A stretch of DNA of 41,210 nucleotides from Sunxiuqinia sp. (GTDB taxonomy: Bacteria; Bacteroidota; Bacteroidia; Bacteroidales; Prolixibacteraceae). The notes below the pieces were generated by a model. It was not told the DNA's origin, searched no databases, and saw nothing but the letters and a program-made list of their open reading frames with translations. Where the stretch lies: positions 1-41,210 of the forward strand of contig QKCF01000159.1 in assembly GCA_003246935.1 (NCBI GenBank), given 5' to 3'. The position numbers and the translations under genes were made by a program. This document shows positions 19,991 through 28,370 of the stretch, piece after piece (positions within the stretch are counted from its first letter, which is position 1; each line of letters begins with the position of its first letter).

Positions 19991-21310
19991 TTAGCTAACC
20001 GGATGTGGTTCCAGGTAATTTTTTAACCAGGAATTGGTTACGCTCTTTGGCCTAATGATAGGTTGATGTAATCCACGAGCAATTGTATTCTGAGCACAGA
20101 ATCCAAGTACCCGTGAGATACCAAACATGACGGTATAGAATTCATAGTGAGTCATACCATAGTGGTACAACAATGATCCAGATATTGCATCAACGTTTGG
20201 CCATGGGTTTGCGACTTTGCCTCCTTTATAGGTTTTCAGAATATCCGGAACTACCTCAAATAGCTTCTTGACCGTTTGTAGATACGGTGAGTCACTGCAG
20301 TGCTGGTCGCCAAACTTCATAAACGATGTAAATCGCGGGTCTGTAACTCGTAGTACAGCATGTCCATAGCCGGGGATTACTTTTCCTTCATCCAGCGTTC
20401 TCATTACAAATTCACGGACTTGATCAACGCTGGGCCTGTTGCCGTATTCGTCGTGTATATTGGTGATGAATTTCAGGCACACCTGATTTGCTAAGCCATG
20501 CAAAGGGCCAGCTAAGCCATTTAATCCGGCAGATGCGGCCAAGTATATGTTCGAAAGTGCCGAATTGACGACTCTTGATGTAAAAGCGCTGACATTTCCC
20601 CCTTCGTGATCGCAATGAAGTACCAAGTAGAGGCGATTCAGATCCGCGAATGAAGGATTGTGCCTGTTGAAGCCAAGGCGATAGGTTAGGGTACTAGCTA
20701 AGTCTAATTCTGATTCACTGGACTCGATTACTTCTCCGTTCATAAAAAGAATTCTGTAGATGCCTGCAGCCAAAGCCGGGAGTTTCGCAATTAGATTCAA
20801 GGAATCCTCAAGGGTATATTTCCAATAGTCATCTTTGGGAATTCCCTCGTCATATTTTTGTTTAAAGACAGAGTCACCTTCCATGGCCATAATCCCCATG
20901 CTGAACAGAGTCATTGGATGGATAGTTTTCGGTGCAGATTTTAACGTAGTCCATACGTACTCGGGGACTTGGCTTCGTTTACTCAACTCGGTTTTTAGTT
21001 CTGCAAGTTCTGCTTCGTCTGGAAGGCTTCCTGTTACCAAGAGGAAGAATATTTCTTCTGGCGTCTTGTCTTCAAAGTCGGGTATTTCGAGATTACTTAT
21101 GAAAAGTCCTTTATAAGGATCGACAAATGATGTGTTGCAGACGAGGCTTTTCATGCCTCGCATACCTCCTAAAATATTTTTGATTGTGATTTCGCCGATA
21201 ACAGCATCAGGATGGTCATTGTAAAGATGTTCGAGCTCAACGGCCAGCGACTCGATACGTTGTTTTACTTTTGCTAATAGTTTCTCCATAGTTTCTTTTT
21301 TACATTTCAT
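19991..21310 (-). CDS. gltA: Citrate synthase (eukaryotic-like si-type)
   Basis: The protein has 439 residues. The catalytic triad is His271 in GPLHGLANQ, His317 in GYGHAVLR and Asp374 in VDAISGSLL, with spacing close to pig citrate synthase (274/320/375). The DHEGGNVSAFTSRVV and IGEITIKNILGGMRGMKSL segments match the mitochondrial-like branch and not the hexameric GltA of E. coli. It condenses oxaloacetate and acetyl-CoA at entry to the TCA cycle. The start could be the first ATG (21310) or an in-frame ATG seven codons on; the first is given, with AAGG directly before it. It is convergent with the rpo operon and downstream of the dodecin gene. Confidence 0.96.
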   Translation of the reverse strand: MKCKKETMEKLLAKVKQRIESLAVELEHLYNDHPDAVIGEITIKNILGGMRGMKSLVCNTSFVDPYKGLFISNLEIPDFEDKTPEEIFFLLVTGSLPDEAELAELKTELSKRSQVPEYVWTTLKSAPKTIHPMTLFSMGIMAMEGDSVFKQKYDEGIPKDDYWKYTLEDSLNLIAKLPALAAGIYRILFMNGEVIESSESELDLASTLTYRLGFNRHNPSFADLNRLYLVLHCDHEGGNVSAFTSRVVNSALSNIYLAASAGLNGLAGPLHGLANQVCLKFITNIHDEYGNRPSVDQVREFVMRTLDEGKVIPGYGHAVLRVTDPRFTSFMKFGDQHCSDSPYLQTVKKLFEVVPDILKTYKGGKVANPWPNVDAISGSLLYHYGMTHYEFYTVMFGISRVLGFCAQNTIARGLHQPIIRPKSVTNSWLKNYLEPHPVS

Positions 21311-21402
21311 CCTTGTTGCCTATCCGAGATTTGTGGTATTTGCGAAACAAGGATTACTTCAGGTGGTTGTTTTCATCCTTTTATTTCAGTTAAATGAGAG
21401 GA

Positions 21403-21427
21403 GCCTTCCCGCTTGATGCGAGAAGGC
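21403..21427 (-). terminator. Hairpin after the dodecin-like gene
   Basis: GCCTTCTCGC and GCGGGAAGGC pair across a 5-nt loop just after the dodecin stop (minus strand). The following TCCTCTC is a poor T tract, so it may be a weak terminator or an RNA-stabilising hairpin before citrate synthase. Confidence 0.5.
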
Positions 21428-21435
21428 ACAGCTTG

Positions 21436-21648
21436 TTAATGGTGGCCTTCAAATTTGAAGGAAACTTTCAGTTTGGTCCGGAATTCCAATGTACCTTCGT
21501 TGATGTGTACATCCATATGGGTAACTTCGGCAATACGCAAATCGCGTAAGGTTTCAGATGCTTTTGAAATAGCTGATGTTGCCGCTTTCTCCCAAGATTC
21601 GGTACTAGTGCCGACCAGTTCGATAACTTTATAAACGCTTTCTGCCAT
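21436..21648 (-). CDS. Dodecin-family protein without the flavin-stacking Trp
   Basis: This 70-residue protein has the dodecin pattern: MAESVYKVIELVGTSTESWEKAA, one helix, then three strands ending TKLKVSFKFEGHH. Classical dodecins are hollow dodecamers that store flavins (riboflavin, FMN), stacking them on a Trp in an L-x-W-x-E-V motif. Here the equivalent position is Ile39 (LRDLRIAEV), and the usual Gln strand position appears to be Arg, so flavin binding in the known way is doubtful. A strong AAGGAG Shine-Dalgarno lies 6 nt before the start, unusual in this genome. It is upstream of citrate synthase on the same strand. Confidence 0.88.
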   Translation of the reverse strand: MAESVYKVIELVGTSTESWEKAATSAISKASETLRDLRIAEVTHMDVHINEGTLEFRTKLKVSFKFEGHH

Positions 21649-21654
21649 AGCTTA

Positions 21655-21660
21655 CTCCTT
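21655..21660 (-). promoter_or_regulatory. Strong Shine-Dalgarno site of the dodecin-like gene
   Basis: On the minus strand AAGGAG lies 6 nt before the ATG at 21648. Along with the hpf site it is one of only two strong Shine-Dalgarno elements found in the window. Confidence 0.8.
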
Positions 21661-22016
21661 TCTATTTGGTTTTATTTGTTTGTACCGATTTTTTGTTGAC
21701 TCTGTTTCGCAAATTTGCCTGCTTGACAATAGTTTAAGTTTGATTTTGGGTGAAAAAAGGTATAGTAAGAAGAAGTAGATAAAGAAACCCTGCAGGTAAA
21801 AATGCTTTTGATAGGTAAAGCTTTCTAAATGTTTTAATTTGAGAGATATGAAATTGCGTAATTCCTTTTATTCTGAACTTCTTTTTCTTATGTTTCGATT
21901 TTAGTACTTTCGACAATCAACTATCGACCTACAGTATTTGCTTTTGTTTTGTATGAAATGTGTAAAAGCGATGTTTCTGTATACAACTGAAAAGTTGGTT
22001 CCGAACGAACTGAACT
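21661..22016. other. Divergent promoter region between the dodecin-like gene and the hybrid sensor gene
   Basis: This AT-rich stretch has no convincing gene. A 60-codon minus-strand reading frame (21734-21916) has lysine-rich, low-complexity content and no family resemblance. No perfect TTTG-N19-TAnnTTTG promoter was found for either gene. Confidence 0.5.
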
Positions 22017-25000
22017 ATGAAAAAAGATATCAGAGCATATTTGTCCCTTGTCGTAATGCTTGTTTTGACCTCTTGGTCTTCAATTGCAGCACCCCATAGT
22101 CTGGATCATACGCGTTTTCAGTATTATACTTCCGATGAAGGTTTGGCGCAGAATACAGTCGATTGCATTTTGAAGGATAGGTGTGGATTTATGTGGTTTG
22201 GGACTTGGAATGGCTTATGTCGCTTTGATGGATATTCTTTTACCACTTATCGCCATGAGTCGGAACCAAAGGGTTTGCCCAACAATTTCATCTATACACT
22301 CTGTGAAGATAATGACGGTGATATCTGGGTTGGGACGCATCGCGGATTGACCAAATACAACGTTAGTAAAAATAAGTTTGACCTTCCGGATTCGTTGCAA
22401 GAGGTGTTTTCCACTTTTACTATCAATGATCTCAAATTTGACTCACGAGGTAACCTATGGGTAGCGACTGAGAATAATGGTTTATGGATTATTCAGTTTG
22501 GCGATGAAGTTTCAGTCAAGCAAATCAGTTCTTCATTGGTTGCCGAGAAGCGGATTAATTGTCTGAATTTTGCAAGCGACTTGCTTTATGTTGGGACTCG
22601 GTCAGGATTAGTAGTCATAGATTCAGCGAAGGAAGTTCCGATTAACGACTTCAGTCGTATGCAACAGACGGTACAAGGGTTGGAGGTTACTGCGATTTAT
22701 ACGGATACCAGAGGAGATCTTTGGGTTGGTACTGGCATGGGACTTTTTCAACAAGAACGCGAAACAGAAAAGGTGTTTGAATATTATCATAATCCGGATG
22801 ATCGCAATAGTATAAAACACCTTGCTATTACGTCAGTCATCGAGGATGCCAATCATACTGTGATTATCGGGACTTTAGGGGGATTGGATTTTTATGAACC
22901 GGAAATCAATGGCTTTGCTCACTTGGTGCCTGGGAATCTCGAGAATCAGGGCTTAAACAATCCGTTTGTGAATAGTCTGCTGACCGACGATGATGGAAAC
23001 GTTTGGATTGGAACAGACAAAGGAGGGGTTAATCATTACAATATTTTCCAAAAACCGTTTTATGCGTTTGTACACGATCCTGCAAACAACAATAGTATAA
23101 GCTATAATACAGTTAATTCAATTTTGAAAGAGGGTGATGTATTATGGGTTGGCACAGCCGGTGGAGGCTTAAATAGAATAACTGGAAACGGGACGCGAAT
23201 TGAACGTTTAAACCTAAGCCCCATGACCGCTACATCGTTTGGCGATAACTTTGTATCGTCAATCTTTCGTGATTCCAATAACAATCTTTGGATCGGAACA
23301 TGGGGAGGCGGATTGAAACAACTGGTATCAGTCAGAAAACAGCAAGTAAAGACATTCAGCCCAATACCCGGTGGTTCTCAAAGTATTGTTTCCGCTTTTA
23401 TTTCTTCGGTTGCGGAAATGTCACCGGGAGTCTTGTTGGTTGGTACTGAAAGTGGTCTCGATATTTTCGATACGAAAAAGGAAACGTTTAAGCATGTTGC
23501 CGATAAAATAGACAAATCCGAGCCGTTAGAGATAGGCTGTCTACTAATTGACCGACAAGGCAATGTTTGGTTGGGCACACGCAAGGGCTTGTTTCGTTTT
23601 TATATTGCCGATTTGAAAAACTTCGATAGCTTGGATCAGATTCCCTATGATGTGTATTGGAACATTCCGAATGATTCGACATCAATCCCCGGAAATTACA
23701 TCATTTCGTTGATGCAGGCCAAAGATGGTACCATTTGGTTAGGAACTTATGGTAACGGCATTTGTGCTTTAACCCAAGACGCTGGGGGAAATGTACAGTT
23801 TAAGAACTATACTGAGCAAGAAGGATTGTGTAATAATGTGACTTATGCACTGGAAGAGGATCTTAGTGGAAATATTTGGATCAGTACAGATAAAGGTTTG
23901 TCAAAATTTACGCCGCAGACAAAAAAATTCCAAAACTTCTTTGTGAAAGATGGTTTGTTGAGTGACCAGTTTTACTGGGGAGCATCTTGTGCTGATAAAG
24001 AAGGGAACCTTTATTTTGGTGGAATTGATGGTTTAAATTACTTTAAGGCATCTTCAATAGAGAAATATACCATCACATCGAGGCCTGTCTTTACTGCTTT
24101 CTCGGTATTTAATAAGCCCGTTCAAATTGATGAAGAATACCATTCTCGGGTAATACTGACAAAATCAATCTCGAAAACAAATGAAGTTCAGCTTTCCTAT
24201 AAGGATGCTGTTATGTCGATCGAATTTTCGGCTTTGGATTATTTCTTACCCGAAAAAGTTCGGTACGAGTATAAGATGGAAGGTGTTGACCAAAACTGGG
24301 TAGAAGTGCCATCAACCCGACGTTTTGCGAACTACACTAACTTGTCGGGGGGAGATTACATCTTCAAGGTGCGGGCATCAAACAGTGATGGTGTATGGTC
24401 CGACGACATGGCGGAGCTCAAGATCATCGTTCATCCTCCTTTCTACAATACAACCTGGTTTCGTTTTTTAGTGGTTTTGGTTATTAGTTTTTCAGTCATT
24501 GGATACATTCGTTATCGGACTCGCTTCCTAAAGGAACAAAAGAAGAAGTTAGAGGAGCAAGTAAAGGAACGAACTGTACAAATTGAACAGCAAAACGAGA
24601 CGTTGGAGCAACAGGCTTTTCGGTTACAGCGAACTAACCTACAGTTGGAGGAACGGCAGCGCTTGATTGAAGGACAAAAAGTGGAGCTGGAACAGCAGAA
24701 CTCAAAAATTGCACAGCAACGTGACGAATTAATAGAATTGAATGAGAAAGTAAACCTGATAAACCAACTTCGGCTAAGGTTTTTTACCAATATCTCGCAC
24801 GAGTTTAGAACGCCATTGACCTTGATTATCGATCCGATTGAGCATTTGATGAGAAAGCTTAAGGACGATAGAAACGCAGTTAACACGTTGAAAATTGTCA
24901 ACCGAAATGCTCAGCGGCTATTGCACTTGATTAATCAACTGATTTATTTCCGCCGTTTGGAAAATGGAAAGCTTAATCTGCGTGTTTGCAAGGGCGATCT

Positions 25001-26366
25001 CAACCACTTCCTTTACCAGGTGTTCGAATCGTTTATGGACTTGGCCCAGCATCAACACGTCGATTATCAGTTTGAAGTGACTGATTCGCCGGAGGAAACC
25101 TGGTTTGACAGTGAGAAGCTGGAAAACGTATTTTATAATTTGCTGTCCAATGCGTTTAAATATACTCCGGAGAATGGACGCATCTCAATGAAGGTTCGCT
25201 TTGTGAAAGAAAAGGATGATTCGGGAATGGATATACCTTTTGTGTGTGTTGAAATCAGCGATTCCGGAATAGGGATCAAAGAGGATGACATGCCATTCAT
25301 TTTTGAGCGTTTTTACCGGGTTAGTTCAGAAAAACATTCGAATCTGAAAAGCTCAGGAATCGGTTTGGCGTTGACGCTAGAACTGGTTCATGCATTACAT
25401 GGCCGTATTGATGTTGTGAGTGAAACAGGAAAAGGAAGCTGTTTTAAAGTATTGTTACCCTATACGGATGATCGTTTTGAGGAAAATGAACTGGATCAAA
25501 CAACGGTTCCTGTAGAAGTAAATTTGCAGGCGAGGGTTGATGTGTTGTTGGAAGATGTAGCTCATTTGAATGAGGAGGAGCAGGAAGATTATGTTGAAAG
25601 CGATTCAAAATCAAAACCATTGGTTTTAGTTGTTGAAGATAATTTCGATCTGCGCACGTTCCTGATTCAGACTTTGCGTACTGATTATCGGATGATTGGT
25701 GCAGAACATGGAAAAGAAGGCTTGGCATTAGCCAAAAAATATTCACCGGAGTTGATTATTAGCGATGTGATGATGCCGGTTATGGATGGAATAGAATTGT
25801 GTAGTCATCTGAAAAAGGATATTCAAACCAGTCATATCCCGGTTATCTTGCTTACAGCTCAGAACATGGTCGAAAACTGGATCGAAGGATTGGAGACGGG
25901 TGCTGATGATTATATTCCGAAACCATTTAACTTACAAGTTTTACAGGCAAGGATGCAAAACTTAATCGAAGGGCGACTTAAACTGAAAAAAATGTTTAGT
26001 AATCCTGCTGATGTTTCTTTGGCCGAAGTTACAACTAATGCTGTTGATGAGGAATTTATGACTCGTGTTTACGAAGTGTTGGAGAGATCATATCAAAATA
26101 CTGAATTCTCAGCAAGCCAATTTGCGTCGGAAATGTTTATGAGTAGAAGTTTGCTCTATAAGAAAATCAGAGCGATCACCGATTTGAATATCACCGATTT
26201 TATTAATTCTTATAAGCTGAAAAAGGCAATTCCTTTAATTAAAGAGAATAAGTTGCCGATAGCAGATATTGCATTTAAGGCTGGCTTTAACGATCCTAAA
26301 TACTTTAGCCGCATTTTCAAGAAGTTTTACGGTATGACGCCAACTGAATTTTCATCTGATGTGTAA
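22017..26366 (+). CDS. Hybrid two-component system sensor/regulator (HTCS) of the polysaccharide locus
   Basis: This 1449-residue one-protein signalling system has a signal peptide at 1-24. Periplasmic Reg_prop beta-propeller repeats follow to about 740 (recurrent GNVWIGT, GLFRF-type motifs), then a Y_Y_Y domain at about 745-810 (YEYKMEGVDQNWVEV). A membrane segment is at about 815-831, and a glutamine/glutamate-rich coiled coil runs to about 920. The histidine kinase has phospho-acceptor His928 in NISHEFRTPLTL, with an ATPase domain at about 1030-1145. The receiver domain has Asp1250 in ISDVMMPVMDG. The C-terminal AraC-type DNA-binding domain (about 1345-1449) ends KYFSRIFKKFYGMTPTEF. HTCS proteins bind oligosaccharides in the periplasm and switch on the adjacent PUL. 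Here the likely ligand is an arabino-oligosaccharide (inference from the enzymes). Confidence 0.97.
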   Translation: MKKDIRAYLSLVVMLVLTSWSSIAAPHSLDHTRFQYYTSDEGLAQNTVDCILKDRCGFMWFGTWNGLCRFDGYSFTTYRHESEPKGLPNNFIYTLCEDNDGDIWVGTHRGLTKYNVSKNKFDLPDSLQEVFSTFTINDLKFDSRGNLWVATENNGLWIIQFGDEVSVKQISSSLVAEKRINCLNFASDLLYVGTRSGLVVIDSAKEVPINDFSRMQQTVQGLEVTAIYTDTRGDLWVGTGMGLFQQERETEKVFEYYHNPDDRNSIKHLAITSVIEDANHTVIIGTLGGLDFYEPEINGFAHLVPGNLENQGLNNPFVNSLLTDDDGNVWIGTDKGGVNHYNIFQKPFYAFVHDPANNNSISYNTVNSILKEGDVLWVGTAGGGLNRITGNGTRIERLNLSPMTATSFGDNFVSSIFRDSNNNLWIGTWGGGLKQLVSVRKQQVKTFSPIPGGSQSIVSAFISSVAEMSPGVLLVGTESGLDIFDTKKETFKHVADKIDKSEPLEIGCLLIDRQGNVWLGTRKGLFRFYIADLKNFDSLDQIPYDVYWNIPNDSTSIPGNYIISLMQAKDGTIWLGTYGNGICALTQDAGGNVQFKNYTEQEGLCNNVTYALEEDLSGNIWISTDKGLSKFTPQTKKFQNFFVKDGLLSDQFYWGASCADKEGNLYFGGIDGLNYFKASSIEKYTITSRPVFTAFSVFNKPVQIDEEYHSRVILTKSISKTNEVQLSYKDAVMSIEFSALDYFLPEKVRYEYKMEGVDQNWVEVPSTRRFANYTNLSGGDYIFKVRASNSDGVWSDDMAELKIIVHPPFYNTTWFRFLVVLVISFSVIGYIRYRTRFLKEQKKKLEEQVKERTVQIEQQNETLEQQAFRLQRTNLQLEERQRLIEGQKVELEQQNSKIAQQRDELIELNEKVNLINQLRLRFFTNISHEFRTPLTLIIDPIEHLMRKLKDDRNAVNTLKIVNRNAQRLLHLINQLIYFRRLENGKLNLRVCKGDLNHFLYQVFESFMDLAQHQHVDYQFEVTDSPEETWFDSEKLENVFYNLLSNAFKYTPENGRISMKVRFVKEKDDSGMDIPFVCVEISDSGIGIKEDDMPFIFERFYRVSSEKHSNLKSSGIGLALTLELVHALHGRIDVVSETGKGSCFKVLLPYTDDRFEENELDQTTVPVEVNLQARVDVLLEDVAHLNEEEQEDYVESDSKSKPLVLVVEDNFDLRTFLIQTLRTDYRMIGAEHGKEGLALAKKYSPELIISDVMMPVMDGIELCSHLKKDIQTSHIPVILLTAQNMVENWIEGLETGADDYIPKPFNLQVLQARMQNLIEGRLKLKKMFSNPADVSLAEVTTNAVDEEFMTRVYEVLERSYQNTEFSASQFASEMFMSRSLLYKKIRAITDLNITDFINSYKLKKAIPLIKENKLPIADIAFKAGFNDPKYFSRIFKKFYGMTPTEFSSDV

Positions 26367-26518
26367 TTCATTGATTCATAGTTTGTTTTAATGGATGTCT
26401 TTGGTGGGTGATTTTTATATTCCTGTTTTGTCCACTTGAAATATCCTTTCGTCCTCCCTTTACAATCGTCCTGGATTTACTTTTATGGTAACCTTAATTG
26501 AACGATACAAACCAAACT

Positions 26519-26799
26519 ATGATGAAACTAAGAGCTCTTATCTCACATCTGCTTTTTTCTTCCGCAGATTTAGTCTTTTGTTATCAAGCAAGTCTGCTTG
26601 TAACACAAAAATACAGAGTTAAAAATAGACATAGACCCGAAGATCGGCGACTATTCCCCTAAAGGGCCGCCGGGAATAAAAGCTTGTTGATTTCGCATAC
26701 TTGAATGCCGGAGATCTAACCATCACCAATGATGGAATAAGTAACTACATCATTTCATCCATGCAAGTTGTGATTACAGGACTAACGAACCATATATAA
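26519..26799 (+). pseudogene. Probable decayed gene between the HTCS and the PUL lipoprotein
   Basis: The 468-nt gap 26367-26834 holds pieces that read like broken protein-coding sequence. ATG at 26519 begins MMKLRALISHLLF, a signal-peptide-like start. A stretch in another frame from 26631 reads IDPKIGDYSPKGPPGIK before a stop. A third frame, open from 26680 to a TAA at 26797, reads AYLNAGDLTITNDGISNYII, then SSMQVVITGLTNHI. The last part looks like the C-terminal strands of an extracellular beta-sandwich protein. No single frame spans the region. The simplest reading is a secreted PUL gene reduced by deletion and frameshift; the family is not recognised. Confidence 0.4.
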
Positions 26800-26834
26800 T
26801 TATAAAACAAATAAACTCAATCAAATTTAAACTT

Positions 26835-28325
26835 ATGAAAATAACTAAACTGATGAGGTGCGCTTTGGGCGCAGCAGTTTTGGTCGCATTTAGCCTAGTC
26901 GGGTGCGAGAAGACGGATATTTATTCAATCGATGCGCCCCTTGACCTGCAGGCCAGGATCGATTCTGTCGGTAATATTGCTACACGGCAACAGGAAATAG
27001 CTGATTCCATAGCAGCAGCCAAAGCCGCGGCAATGGAGGCTCGGCTTACTGATGATGTCTATCAGGTAGGTGCAACTGATAACTCGACTGGTTGGTGGGG
27101 CGGACACTCCAAGTATTATCGTTTGGCGACCAATGCAGACACAGTCTACGTGAAGTTTAAAAACTTTACCAGTGGCAACAATGTATGGTGCAACTGGGTA
27201 CAGGGGATAACCAACGATGTTGCACGTGGTGGTACTGGATATGTTGAATATGCCATTTGGCGTGCCGACAATTACAGCAACTTCGCTTGGGGTACTGAAA
27301 ATGGTACTGGATGGAACACTGCAAACGACGGTGACACTCACGGTACACAGCAAACCACAAATTATGGCGGTATGGCCACAGATAAAACGGATTTTACTGA
27401 TTATTCAAATTTAATGAACGGTGCTGATTGCGTTGCATCTATCACTCGTGGAGGAGATTCAATCTATGTAGATGTTACGATGACAGCATTGTCAGGCAAA
27501 AAGCTTACAAAATCGTTCTACATTGTCGAAAATGGTATTCAAGACCAACCTATTCGAGTATTCTGGACAATTGAGAACTGTCACCTTGTATTCTATAAAA
27601 CACTTACGGCTCCATTAGACGAGTTTACACCTGATTTCGAAGTGGATGCAAATTGGGATAGTGGTTCTGTTGAAGAGATTGTAGACGATGTACCTGCGGA
27701 AACATACAGAGCAGATATGACTGCAACAATCACAACAGCATCAAACGAAGTGTTCACATACACATTTTTTGCAGATGGATTGCCTTATACAGGCTATGGT
27801 TCATTCTTGCTTACAGAAGGTGGACACATGGTAATGAATCCTACCGAAACATATTATTGTGCGCTTGCAGACACTGCAAATAGTTCTGCATGGTATCATC
27901 CTTATGCTGTGGCAACAACAATTGGAAATGAAGACAATTCAACAGGTTGGTGGTCGGCATTTACTGATTATACAGCAGTAATTGGCGAAGGATATTTTCA
28001 TTACAAGTTTGTAAACTATACTAGTGGAATATTTAATTGGAACAACTGGGTGCTTGTTTTAACAGACGGACAGAGCCGTGCTAGCAAAAGCTACAAAGAA
28101 TGCTTTGTATTACGTGGCGATGCAGCTGGTTGGGGCGACTACTTTGCAGCTGAAAATATGACTAATGACTATGCTGACATTGATGGAGATGGAGATATTT
28201 GGAACGACTACCGGAGTTATATGAACGGTGCTACTGTTGAAATTTCCTTGAAAGTTTCTGCTGAGTCTACAACTAAGTCGGCGATACTTAGCAAAGCATT
28301 AAACCCTGGAGAGACTATAGAATAG
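26835..28325 (+). CDS. Lipoprotein with two DNSTGWW modules, probable surface glycan-binding protein
   Basis: This 496-residue protein has a lipobox ending LVGC at Cys24, then a charged helical stretch (about 36-70) and two related modules. Module 1 has DNSTGWW at 82-88, then FKNFTSGNNVWCNWV and GADCVASITRGGDSIYVDVT. Module 2 has DNSTGWW at 367-373, then FVNYTSGIFNWNNWV, YKECFVLRGDAAGWG and GATVEISLKVSAEST. The aromatic-rich repeated motif suggests sugar stacking, as in carbohydrate-binding modules. No catalytic signature is visible. It precedes susC by 45 nt and is probably the first gene of the susCD operon, in the role that SusE/SusF-like proteins play elsewhere. Its position before SusC and not after SusD is less common. 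The glycan-binding role is inference. Confidence 0.75.
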   Translation: MKITKLMRCALGAAVLVAFSLVGCEKTDIYSIDAPLDLQARIDSVGNIATRQQEIADSIAAAKAAAMEARLTDDVYQVGATDNSTGWWGGHSKYYRLATNADTVYVKFKNFTSGNNVWCNWVQGITNDVARGGTGYVEYAIWRADNYSNFAWGTENGTGWNTANDGDTHGTQQTTNYGGMATDKTDFTDYSNLMNGADCVASITRGGDSIYVDVTMTALSGKKLTKSFYIVENGIQDQPIRVFWTIENCHLVFYKTLTAPLDEFTPDFEVDANWDSGSVEEIVDDVPAETYRADMTATITTASNEVFTYTFFADGLPYTGYGSFLLTEGGHMVMNPTETYYCALADTANSSAWYHPYAVATTIGNEDNSTGWWSAFTDYTAVIGEGYFHYKFVNYTSGIFNWNNWVLVLTDGQSRASKSYKECFVLRGDAAGWGDYFAAENMTNDYADIDGDGDIWNDYRSYMNGATVEISLKVSAESTTKSAILSKALNPGETIE

Positions 28326-28370
28326 CACTTTAATGTTGGATTAATCAATAAGATAAAAAGTATTAAAACT

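Noticed and set aside
21734-21916. 60-codon minus-strand reading frame upstream of the HTCS gene
   Set aside because: It has lysine-rich low-complexity content, no recognisable family and no clear start signal, and it lies in a divergent promoter region. It is probably chance.
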